A stretch of DNA of 64,000 bases, taken from assembly GCF_029392895.1 (NCBI RefSeq), contig NZ_CP114200.1, positions 7,818,501 through 7,882,500 on the forward strand, read 5' to 3'. Below the pieces are notes generated by a model. That model was not told the origin of the DNA. It saw nothing but the letters and a program-made list of their open reading frames with translations, and ran no database searches. Made by a program: the position numbers and the translations under genes. Below, one piece after another: positions 1 to 7,323 of the stretch (positions are counted from its first letter, which is position 1; each line of letters starts with the position of its first letter). The stretch is from Streptomyces sp. 71268 (GTDB lineage Bacteria; Actinomycetota; Actinomycetes; Streptomycetales; Streptomycetaceae).

Positions 1-2
1 GG

Positions 3-515
3 GACCGGCTCGGACAGTTGCGGACCCCGACAGTGGCGGCCGTCCACGGATACGCCCTCGGCGGCGGCTGCGAGTTGGCCATGCTCTGCGACATCCTGCT
101 CGCCGCCGATACCGCGGTCTTCGGCCAACCGGAGATCAAGCTCGGGGTGATTCCCGGCATCGGTGGCTCCCAACGACTGACCCGCGCGGTGGGTAAGGCC
201 AAAGCCATGGAGCTGTGCCTGACGGGGCGCACCATGGACGCCACCGAGGCCGAACGGGCCGGATTGGTCTCACGGATCGTGCCCGCCGGCGAACTGGTCG
301 AGGAGGCACTGTCGGTCGCCGAAACGGTCGCGGGTATGTCACTGCCCGTGGCCATGATGGCGAAGGAGGCTGTTGGTCGGGCCTTCGAGACCACGCTCGC
401 CGAGGGTGTCCGCTTCGAACGCCGGCTCTTCCACGCGGTGTTCGCCACCGCCGATCAGAAGGAGGGCATGGCCGCCTTCGCCGACAAGCGGCCCCCCACG
501 TTCCGGCATCGCTGA
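3..515 (+). CDS. Enoyl-CoA hydratase/isomerase (crotonase family), C-terminal part
   Basis: The reading frame enters the window already open, so only about the last 170 residues are visible. They carry the crotonase core: [16 protein letters not shown], the segment that forms the oxyanion hole, followed by [16 protein letters not shown] and QRL, a standard substrate-pocket block. Family members (about 255-265 aa) hydrate 2-enoyl-CoA esters in fatty-acid or amino-acid degradation. The C-terminal helical part ends normally in KRPPTF-x-HR before TGA, so the 3' end is intact. A strong hairpin follows directly, so this is the last gene of its transcript. The exact acyl substrate cannot be told from the sequence. 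Confidence 0.9.
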   Translation, partial: DRLGQLRTPTVAAVHGYALGGGCELAMLCDILLAADTAVFGQPEIKLGVIPGIGGSQRLTRAVGKAKAMELCLTGRTMDATEAERAGLVSRIVPAGELVEEALSVAETVAGMSLPVAMMAKEAVGRAFETTLAEGVRFERRLFHAVFATADQKEGMAAFADKRPPTFRHR

Positions 516-526
516 ACCACGCGGAG

Positions 527-563
527 CGCGAGTGGCCCCGGAACTGTTCCGGGGCCACTCGCG
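527..563. terminator. Intrinsic terminator after the enoyl-CoA hydratase gene
   Basis: A perfect 17-bp inverted repeat (527-543 with 547-563) has a 3-nt loop and is followed by TTCT. It begins 12 nt after the stop codon. The stem is symmetric, so it may also stop transcription arriving from the minus-strand galE gene. Confidence 0.85.
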
Positions 564-763
564 TTCTCTGACGCACATCGGTTCGGAGACCGCGTCTGCG
601 AACGCCGCCTCTGTACACGGCCCTCGTCTTCTACCTGCGTCCCGTACGGGGAGGGAAACGGCGCTCCGTGACGGCGCGTCCAACCCGTTGGGCTTGCGCC
701 CATTGCTGCCCTTGGAGCCCGATCGCGGTCATGGCCTTACCTGGGCAGAGGAAGAGGGGCGTA

Positions 764-1759
764 TCAACCTTCGAGTACCTTGTCGCGTACCGTCATCCAG
801 TCGAGGGCGGATTGGATCCCCTCCTCCAGAGACAGCTTCGGTGTCCACTCCAGCAGGCGTTGGGCCCGATCGCTCGTGGTGTACCCGCCGGCTACGTCGC
901 CAGGGCGAGGGTCGGTGTCGATCGTTGCGACGGGGGTGCTCACGACATTGTTGAACGCGGTGCACAGCTCGCGGACGGTGGTGCCGGCGCCGGTGCCCAG
1001 GTTGATCACGTCCGACGGCTGCGATGCGGTGAGGATGGAGTCGAACCGCTCGACCGCCGCGATGTGGGCTGCGGCGAGGTCCCAGACGTGCACGTAGTCG
1101 CGGATGCCCGTTCCATCGCGGGTCGGGTAGTCCACGCCGGTGACCGGGAACGCCGTGCCTTCTTGGTGTGCCTGGATGAGTTTGCCCAGCGCATGGCTGG
1201 GTCGCTTGAGTTGGAGACCGGTCCGCAGGAGGGGGTCGGAGCCGACCGGGTTGAAGTACCGCAGCGACAGGACCCGCATCTTCCCGGCGGCGGCGATGTC
1301 GGCGAACATCTCCTCGCACACGGCCTTGGTTCGCGCGTAGGGGCTCTGCGGCGCCAGCGGTGAGTCCTCGGTGACGGGGGAGCCGTCCTCGACCTGATAG
1401 ATGGAGGCCGAGCTGCTGAAGATGAGCCGGTCGCAGCCGTTGCGATGGAGGTGGCGGACGAAGTCCAGGCTCTTGCCGACGTTCGCCTCGTAGTAGCCGA
1501 TCGGGTCCGCCACGGACTCCGGCACCACGATCAGCCCCGCGCAGTGCACCACAGCGGAGATGTCCGGGTGCTCGGCGAAGACCCTGTCGACCACGGCCCC
1601 ATCTGAAATGTCGCCCTCGTGGAAGATCCGGCCATCGGTGAACTCCCTGCGGCCCGTGACAAGGCTGTCGAGGATCACTGGGGTAACCCCCGCGTCCAGG
1701 CACGCCGAAGCGACGGTGCTTCCGATGTAACCGGCTCCGCCGGCGATGAGAACAGCCAT
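764..1759 (-). CDS. galE: UDP-glucose 4-epimerase (GalE-type extended SDR)
   Basis: This 331-residue protein interconverts UDP-glucose and UDP-galactose (or a similar NDP-sugar pair) with bound NAD. The N-terminus has the Rossmann motif GGAGYIGST. The SSSASIY segment and the YARTK pair supply the catalytic Ser, Tyr and Lys of the SDR family. Tracts such as RYFNPVGSD and DYPTRDGTGIRDYVHVWDLA match GalE substrate-binding blocks, and the length is normal for GalE. An AAGGGA ribosome site lies 6 nt before the ATG at 1759. It stands alone between the crotonase terminator and the terminator of the cobalamin operon. The motifs do not exclude an epimerase acting on another NDP-hexose. Confidence 0.92.
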   Translation of the reverse strand: MAVLIAGGAGYIGSTVASACLDAGVTPVILDSLVTGRREFTDGRIFHEGDISDGAVVDRVFAEHPDISAVVHCAGLIVVPESVADPIGYYEANVGKSLDFVRHLHRNGCDRLIFSSSASIYQVEDGSPVTEDSPLAPQSPYARTKAVCEEMFADIAAAGKMRVLSLRYFNPVGSDPLLRTGLQLKRPSHALGKLIQAHQEGTAFPVTGVDYPTRDGTGIRDYVHVWDLAAAHIAAVERFDSILTASQPSDVINLGTGAGTTVRELCTAFNNVVSTPVATIDTDPRPGDVAGGYTTSDRAQRLLEWTPKLSLEEGIQSALDWMTVRDKVLEG

Positions 1760-1955
1760 GGCCTATCCCTTCTCGGCCCTCGTGTGGCCTGGAACTGGCA
1801 GAAGAGTTGGCGGAGTGGTCGAAGCGTGAAGTACCGGACCGTCACTGAGGGAGTCGACGCCTCGTGACCGGCTGAGGCGGTGATGGCAGCGTCACGACAT
1901 GCCCGGCCTCGCGTAGCTTCTGGCGTCCCGGCCACCCGCCCCAGGGGGCAGTTGG

Positions 1956-1995
1956 GCGGTTGGCTCGCTGTGCCGTGACACAGCGAGCCAACCGC
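1956..1995 (-). terminator. Terminator of the cobalamin-uptake operon
   Basis: A perfect 17-bp inverted repeat (1956-1972 with 1979-1995) starts 7 nt past the stop of the last gene of the minus-strand operon. It closes the unit transcribed from about 10.45 kb. Confidence 0.8.
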
Positions 1996-2002
1996 GGGTT
2001 GC

Positions 2003-2488
2003 CTAAAGTGCCGTCCAGGTGAAGGCGACCTTGTCGCCCGCCTTGAGGGCGAATTGGCAGCCGCCGACGGGGATCGAGGTGCCGTTGACGGAGATGTTCC
2101 AGTACGCCGACGAGCCACCGGTGACGTTCTTGATCGTGTCTACCGAGAAGTCGTCGAAGGAGGCGTACCACGTGCCATCCCAGACGAACTGCGCCTTACG
2201 TGCGGCGTCGTCGAGGGCTGCGGTGGGTGTGGGTACCGGGGCCGGGTTCTTGCCTGCGTTGGTGCCGTCACATCTGTGGGTGCCCCCGGTGGCCGTGGTG
2301 ACATCGTGGCCCTTGGTTCTTATCGTCCCCTGGTAGAGCGTGGTGTCGGGCCCCTGGACCGTGACGGACACGGAGACGGGTGCGTTGGGGCCGGGCGGGG
2401 GACAGGCCGCGAAGGCCGGGGTGGCTTGGAGTGCGAGCGCGAGAGCGGCGGCGGGCAGGGCCGCACGGCGCAGCAGGGTGAGGTCCAT
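2003..2488 (-). CDS. Secreted DUF4430-like (transcobalamin C-terminal-like) protein
   Basis: This 161-residue protein has a Sec signal peptide (RR, hydrophobic stretch, ATPAFA-A cleavage region). Its C-terminal half matches the DUF4430-type fold: aromatic-rich SAYWNISVNGTSIPVGGCQFALKAGDKVAF, i.e. a W-x-x-x-VNG core followed by a 'GD' turn. In the transcobalamin/intrinsic-factor family a domain of this kind packs against the alpha-toroid and contributes to holding cobalamin. It is the last gene of the ECF operon, 75 nt after the S component. A similar domain ends the protein at 10,750-12,180. I infer an extracellular or wall-associated B12-handling protein; its ligand is not shown directly. 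Confidence 0.75.
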   Translation of the reverse strand: MDLTLLRRAALPAAALALALQATPAFAACPPPGPNAPVSVSVTVQGPDTTLYQGTIRTKGHDVTTATGGTHRCDGTNAGKNPAPVPTPTAALDDAARKAQFVWDGTWYASFDDFSVDTIKNVTGGSSAYWNISVNGTSIPVGGCQFALKAGDKVAFTWTAL

Positions 2489-2563
2489 CAGTGAGCCTTT
2501 CGGTGAGAAGGGTTGGGGTGGTGGGCATGGAGTGCTGCCCGGGCCCCGGTGGGGAAGGGCTGG

Positions 2564-3439
2564 TTACGTGTCGACTGGCTTCTCGCCCGTGTCGGTGGGT
2601 CGCCGGGTCGCGAAGGCGACCGGTGCCTGGAAGCGGGCCTTGCGCGCGGCGCGTCGGAAGACCGTGAGGACGGCCGGGCCGGCGAGGGTGATGCAGACGA
2701 AGTTGGTGATGGCCCGCCCGGTGTCCCAGCCCAGCGAGGTGGCGATGTCGAAGGCGACGTAGCGCTGCCACTGTTCGGTGAAGGGCAGGCCGGGCAGGTA
2801 GGCGATGGAGCTGTTCGGGTCGAGTGAGAAGGGCCAGAAGGAGAGGTTGAGCAGGAATCCGAAGAGGTAGCCGGAGCAGGCGCCGTAGGTGGCCAGCAGC
2901 AGTACCTCGCGCCGACCGGTGGCTCGCGGGAGTAGTCCGGCGAGCAGGCCGACGAAGGCGCAGCCGAACATCTGGTAGGGCATCCATGGGCCGACCCCGC
3001 CAGTGATCAGGGCGGAGGCGAACAGTGACGTACACCCGAGGGTGAAGCCGAAGCCGGGACCGTAGACGCGGCCGGCCAGGACCAGGATGAAGAAGACCGT
3101 CTCGATGCCGGCGGTGCCCGCGCCCAGGGGACGGATCGCCGCGTTCACGGCGGACAGCACGCCCAGCATGGCCAGCGCCTTGGAGTTGATGCCGCCCTCG
3201 GCGATCTCCGATATGACCACGCACAGCACGAGGATGAGCAGCACACCGAAGATCAGCAGTGGGGCGTAGGTCGATCCGAAGGTGCCCGGGGCGACCACGA
3301 ACGGCCAGAAGAACGCCACGACACCCAAGAACGCGGCCATCGCGATGACGAGGCCGGCACGTGGGGTAATGCGGATGGCGGTGGCGTTGCCGGTTCCTGG
3401 GCTCGGAGCGGTGACGCGCGCTCGCCCGCGGCGGATCAT
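2564..3439 (-). CDS. ECF transporter substrate-binding (S) component, probably cobalamin
   Basis: This 291-residue integral membrane protein has about six hydrophobic helices. Conserved helix-loop features of ECF S components are visible, such as FILVLAGRVYGPGFGFTLG and GPWMPYQMFGCAFVGLLAGLLP. S components bind the vitamin and topple in the membrane when driven by the T-A-A' module. The start codon overlaps the stop of the ATPase gene (ATGA). The divergent cobalamin riboswitches and the transcobalamin-like neighbours indicate cobalamin as the substrate. That assignment rests on context, because S components of different vitamins are poorly conserved. Confidence 0.82.
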   Translation of the reverse strand: MIRRGRARVTAPSPGTGNATAIRITPRAGLVIAMAAFLGVVAFFWPFVVAPGTFGSTYAPLLIFGVLLILVLCVVISEIAEGGINSKALAMLGVLSAVNAAIRPLGAGTAGIETVFFILVLAGRVYGPGFGFTLGCTSLFASALITGGVGPWMPYQMFGCAFVGLLAGLLPRATGRREVLLLATYGACSGYLFGFLLNLSFWPFSLDPNSSIAYLPGLPFTEQWQRYVAFDIATSLGWDTGRAITNFVCITLAGPAVLTVFRRAARKARFQAPVAFATRRPTDTGEKPVDT

Positions 3440-5130
3440 CGAGTGCCGCTCCCCTCGGTGGCGGGGGTGGGTTCGGTCTCGTCCAGGGCCAGGGCCGTCT
3501 GCTCCACGGTCAGGTACGGCAGCGGCGCGAGGACCTTGGCCACCTGCGGGGCGAACACCGGTGAGGCCACGACGACCTCAGCCGCCGGACCGTCTGCGAC
3601 GATCTCACCCTCGGCCATCACCAGGACGCGGTCCGCGGTGCGGGCCACGAACTCGACGTCGTGTGTGGAGACCACCACCGCTCGTCCCTCGGCGGCCAGG
3701 GCGTCCAGCACCTCGGTCAGCCGGGCCTTGGCCCGGTAGTCCAGGCCCCGGGTGGGCTCGTCGAGCAGGACGACGCCGGGTGCGGCTGAGAGTTGGATGG
3801 CCAGCACCAGGGCCAGCTTCTGGCCTTCGGAGAGATCGCGCGGATGGGTGTGGTCGTCGATGCCGGGGGCGAGGCGGTCCAGGATCTCGCGGGCCGAGAA
3901 GCCGGCGCGCGGGGTCGACTCGGCGTCGGCCTGGTCGAGCTCCTGCCGCACACTCTCCAGGTAGAGGAGGTCCGTGGGGGTCTGGGGGACGAGGCCGACC
4001 AGGCGGCGGGCGCTGGCGGCCGAGACCGCCGCGGGGTCGTGGGCCGGGCCCACGGCTGTGGCTGGAAGGTTCCAGGGCGCCACGCGTACGGAGCCCTGGG
4101 AGCGTGGTCCCGAGCCTTGCAGCGCCCACAGCAGCGAGGACTTGCCGGAGCCGTTGCGGCCCATTAGTGCCGTGGTCTCGCCGCCGCGTAGCCGTAGTCC
4201 GGCCTCGCGTACCGCAGGTAGCGGCTGGCCTCGGTAGTGCACGCTGACCGCGTGGGCCTGCAGCAGCTCACGCGGGTCCGCCAGCGGTCGAGGGGGCCGT
4301 GCGGCGGGTACGGGGAGGCGGGCGAGGCGGTCGCGCAGTGGGCGAGCCGCGCGGCGCGCGTCGCGTACCGAGAGGGGCAGCGGAGCCCACTGCGCGCGGC
4401 GCCCCAACTCCACCACCGGGGGCGCGATCGAAGTGGTCCGGAAGACCTCGGCGGGCGGTCCCGACACCACGCGGCCGTCGCCCGGCAGGTGCAGAACGCG
4501 GTCCGCGTACTGCACCACCCGCTCCAGTCGGTGCTCTGCCAGGAGCACGGTGACGCCCAGGTCGTGGACGAGTCGGGTGATCGCCGCGAGCACCTCCTCG
4601 GCGGCCGTGGGGTCGAGGGCCGAGGTCGGCTCGTCCAGGACCAGGACACGTGGGTGTGCGGTGAGGACGGAGCCGATCGCCACGCGCTGCTGCTGGCCAC
4701 CGGAGAGTTCGTGCAGCGCCCGATGGCGCAAGTCCGCCAGGCCCAGCAGGTCGAGGGTCTCCTCGACACGTTTGCGCATGGTCTCCGGCGGGATGGCCAA
4801 CTGCTCCATCGCGTACGCGAGTTCTTCCTCGACCGTATCGGTGACGAACCCGTCGATCGGGTCCTGGCCGACTACTCCCACCACGTCGGCCAACTCCCGG
4901 GGCGGGTGGGTCGCGGTGTCGCGGCCGTCCACGGTCACGCTGCCGTACAGGGTGCCGCCGGTGAAGTGGGGCACGAGGCCGTTGACGGTGCCGAGCAGAG
5001 TGGACTTGCCCACACCGGTGTGACCGACGACCAGGCACAGCTCGCCCTCGTCGATGGTCAGGTGGATGTCGCTCAGCACGGGCTGGGGCGCCTCGTCATA
5101 CGCCACGCTGACGTGGTCGAAGGTGATCAC
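3436..5130 (-). CDS. ECF transporter ATPase, two ABC domains fused (A-A')
   Basis: This 564-residue protein carries two complete ABC nucleotide-binding domains in tandem. Domain 1 has Walker A GHTGVGKST (residues 36-44), signature LSGGQQQRVAIG and Walker B VLVLDEPTSALD. Domain 2 has Walker A GRNGSGKSS (about 324-332), a variant signature LSEGQKLAL and Walker B VVLLDEPTRGLD. It powers the ECF vitamin transporter by ATP hydrolysis at the inner face of the membrane. I chose GTG at 5130, which forms a GTGA overlap with the stop of the T-component gene. Longer readings upstream lie inside that gene. Fusion of both ATPases into one chain is common in actinobacterial ECF systems. Confidence 0.93.
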   Translation of the reverse strand: MITFDHVSVAYDEAPQPVLSDIHLTIDEGELCLVVGHTGVGKSTLLGTVNGLVPHFTGGTLYGSVTVDGRDTATHPPRELADVVGVVGQDPIDGFVTDTVEEELAYAMEQLAIPPETMRKRVEETLDLLGLADLRHRALHELSGGQQQRVAIGSVLTAHPRVLVLDEPTSALDPTAAEEVLAAITRLVHDLGVTVLLAEHRLERVVQYADRVLHLPGDGRVVSGPPAEVFRTTSIAPPVVELGRRAQWAPLPLSVRDARRAARPLRDRLARLPVPAARPPRPLADPRELLQAHAVSVHYRGQPLPAVREAGLRLRGGETTALMGRNGSGKSSLLWALQGSGPRSQGSVRVAPWNLPATAVGPAHDPAAVSAASARRLVGLVPQTPTDLLYLESVRQELDQADAESTPRAGFSAREILDRLAPGIDDHTHPRDLSEGQKLALVLAIQLSAAPGVVLLDEPTRGLDYRAKARLTEVLDALAAEGRAVVVSTHDVEFVARTADRVLVMAEGEIVADGPAAEVVVASPVFAPQVAKVLAPLPYLTVEQTALALDETEPTPATEGSGTR

Positions 5131-6332
5131 TGCGCGGCGGCCTTCCGAGATTGCCGCACGGGTTCGCGCGGTGCGGCGGGTGTGACTGGTGGGGCAGTAG
5201 TGGATGGTGGCGGAGGTGCCAGGAACCCGGCCGCTCCGGCCAGCAGGATCGCGATGGCCGGCACGGCGGGGAGGGTGGGCCAGCTCAACGGGTAGAGCGA
5301 CGGGTTGAGTTCGGCCGCGTCGAAGCCCGCGTTGGTGAAGAGCAGGACGCACGAGAACACCCCGCAGCCCGTTACCGCCCACTCCGCCAGCCGCCACGGG
5401 TCCGGCCGATAGGCGGTACGGGTGATGCGCCGGCCGCCCAGCCGTAGCCCGGCCACGCACAGCACGGCGCCCACCGCCAGCGCCGGCATTCCCAGGAACG
5501 CGGGAGTGGTGGCGTCCAGCAGCCCGTAGGCTCCGGCGCACAGGCCGCACATGCCGAGCAGCAGCAGGGCGCCGGTCAGTCGACGGGAGGCGGCAGTGGC
5601 GCGCCCGGCGCGGCCGTAGCCACGGGAGTCCATGGCAGCCGCCAGCCGCAGCGAGCGCTCCAAGGCGTCCTCCAGGACGGGTACCACGATGCCGCGCAGC
5701 GCACGGAGTCCCTTGGTACGGCCGGCGCGCAACCGGCGCGCTCGGTGCACGCGTTGCACACTTTGGACGAGTTGTGGAGCCACGCTGATGGAGACGGTGA
5801 CCGCGACTCCCAGCTCGTAGAGCGCGCCCGGAAGCACACGCAGCGCCCGTTTGGGGTTGGCCAGGGTGTTCGCGGCGCCGATGCAGCACAGCATGCAGGC
5901 CAGCCGCAGGCCGTCCACGGCCGAGGAGAGCACCGCCTCCAGGGAGACCGGACCGCCGATCTCGATGCCCGCGTACCAGTCGGGGGTGGGGATGCGCGGG
6001 AGGGAGAAGAGGAAGTGATCGTGCGGAGTGATGCCGGTGGCGAAGACCGCGCGGAAGAGTACGCGGATCGCCACCACGGTCAACGCCAGGTACAGGTAGT
6101 ACTTGAAGCCTCGGGCCCAGGGCGCCTCGGTGCGGCGCATGCTGATCACGTAGCCGAGGACGGCAAGGACGAGGAAGAGCAGCAGGGGGTTGTTCGTCCT
6201 GCTGACCGCGGTGGCCAGGGCCAGTGCCCACACCCACCAGGCCACCGGGTGCAGGGTGCGCGGCAGCCGGCGCGCCACAGCGGGCCGCTGCCCGGGCCCC
6301 GCCCGCCGCTCAGTGACAGTGCTGTTCGTCAC
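5127..6332 (-). CDS. ECF transporter transmembrane coupling (T) component, CbiQ family
   Basis: This protein of about 401 residues has several N-terminal transmembrane helices. It also has the cytoplasmic coupling segment of the EcfT/CbiQ family, including the Ala-Arg motif region VHRARRLRAGRTKGLRALRG and AAAMDSRGYGR, which contact the ATPases. Extra hydrophobic helices follow in the C-terminal third. It links the S component to the fused ATPase. GTG at 6332 is preferred because it overlaps only the end of the upstream gene; a poor ribosome site leaves this start uncertain. Its stop overlaps the ATPase start (GTGA). Confidence 0.88.
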   Translation of the reverse strand: MTNSTVTERRAGPGQRPAVARRLPRTLHPVAWWVWALALATAVSRTNNPLLLFLVLAVLGYVISMRRTEAPWARGFKYYLYLALTVVAIRVLFRAVFATGITPHDHFLFSLPRIPTPDWYAGIEIGGPVSLEAVLSSAVDGLRLACMLCCIGAANTLANPKRALRVLPGALYELGVAVTVSISVAPQLVQSVQRVHRARRLRAGRTKGLRALRGIVVPVLEDALERSLRLAAAMDSRGYGRAGRATAASRRLTGALLLLGMCGLCAGAYGLLDATTPAFLGMPALAVGAVLCVAGLRLGGRRITRTAYRPDPWRLAEWAVTGCGVFSCVLLFTNAGFDAAELNPSLYPLSWPTLPAVPAIAILLAGAAGFLAPPPPSTTAPPVTPAAPREPVRQSRKAAAQ

Positions 6333-6336
6333 CGGG

Positions 6337-7323
6337 CTACCCGGCACGCCGGCGCTTGACCGCGTACCAGGCGGCACCGCCGATCACCATGACGAGACCG
6401 GCGGTGACGGCCGCGGGCACGATCGAGCCCGTGTCGTGTGCGGCATCCCGTGCCGGTGCGGCATCGGCGATGGTCACCGACGGCGCGGGAGCGGCGAGCG
6501 CGGCACCCGGGCTGGCGCTGCCGGACGCCGAGGCCGAGGGAGAGGCTGACGCCGAGGGGGAGGCCGTGGCGCTGGCCGACGTGGACGGCGACGGTGGTGG
6601 GGAGGTGGGCTTCGCCGAGGCGGGTGGGTCCGACGGGCGCGAGGGCGCGTCGGGTCGGCCCCGCGGGGGAGCGGGGCGCTCCCGAGCCGGCTGCTCGGGA
6701 GCGGGGCCGGTGTCCACGTCGGGCGGCAGCGGTGTGGCAGTGCGGGTGTCGCGCGGCGCGGGCGCGCCGCTGGGCCGGGCGTTGTGGGCCCGGAGTTGGT
6801 CGGGGGTCACCGTCGGCCGGCCCTCGGTCCCGCCGATGTTGGTCCCGCCGAAGATCCACAGGTCCACGCTGCCGGGCTTGGGCTTGTAGAGCATCGCGCC
6901 GAGTTGGCTGTACTGCCAGTCGTTCTGGCCCGGATCGGCGTGCCAGTATGACCAGTAGGCGGAGGCTGGCGGAGTCAGGACGCAGTCCTCCTGCGCGGGC
7001 GGCGGAAACTGCTTGCCGCCCTGGTAGCCGCTGTAGCCGATGCGGCAGATGAACGCCGGGCCGTCGTGGCCGGTGCCGGTGGTGCGCCAGCCGCCCTGGT
7101 TGAGCAGCTCGTAGCCGGTGGTGGGGGTGGTGCCGCAGGAGCGGAAGATCGGCCCGCCCCAGTCGCTGAAGTCGACGGCCAGCACCGCCCCGGACGAGGT
7201 GGTGCACTGGCCGATGGGCCGCGGCGCAGCGGCTACCTGACTGGAGGTGGCGAACGCGGTGCCCGCGACCAGTGTCAGGGCACCCACCACGCGTGCGACG
7301 GCCTGTGGCACGCGGGCCCTCAC
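6337..7323 (-). CDS. Secreted, membrane-anchored protein of the cobalamin operon
   Basis: This 328-residue protein has a signal peptide, then a Cys-containing globular domain (about residues 38-175). The key phrases are AVDFSDWGG, TTPTTGYELL, HDGPAFICRIGY and LTPPASAYWSYW. A long Pro/Ala/Ser-rich stalk follows, and one C-terminal transmembrane helix ends in KRRRAG, so the domain faces the cell exterior. The same domain begins the next upstream protein (7320-10,211), indicating duplication. Its start overlaps that gene's stop (ATGA). The domain function is unknown. Its place between the toroid protein and the ECF transporter suggests a relay or docking role in B12 capture at the cell surface. 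Confidence 0.85.
   Translation of the reverse strand: MRARVPQAVARVVGALTLVAGTAFATSSQVAAAPRPIGQCTTSSGAVLAVDFSDWGGPIFRSCGTTPTTGYELLNQGGWRTTGTGHDGPAFICRIGYSGYQGGKQFPPPAQEDCVLTPPASAYWSYWHADPGQNDWQYSQLGAMLYKPKPGSVDLWIFGGTNIGGTEGRPTVTPDQLRAHNARPSGAPAPRDTRTATPLPPDVDTGPAPEQPARERPAPPRGRPDAPSRPSDPPASAKPTSPPPSPSTSASATASPSASASPSASASGSASPGAALAAPAPSVTIADAAPARDAAHDTGSIVPAAVTAGLVMVIGGAAWYAVKRRRAG

Noticed and set aside
5131..6237. N-terminal extension of the ECF ATPase
   Set aside because: It lies wholly inside the T-component gene in another frame and has no ABC-family sequence.
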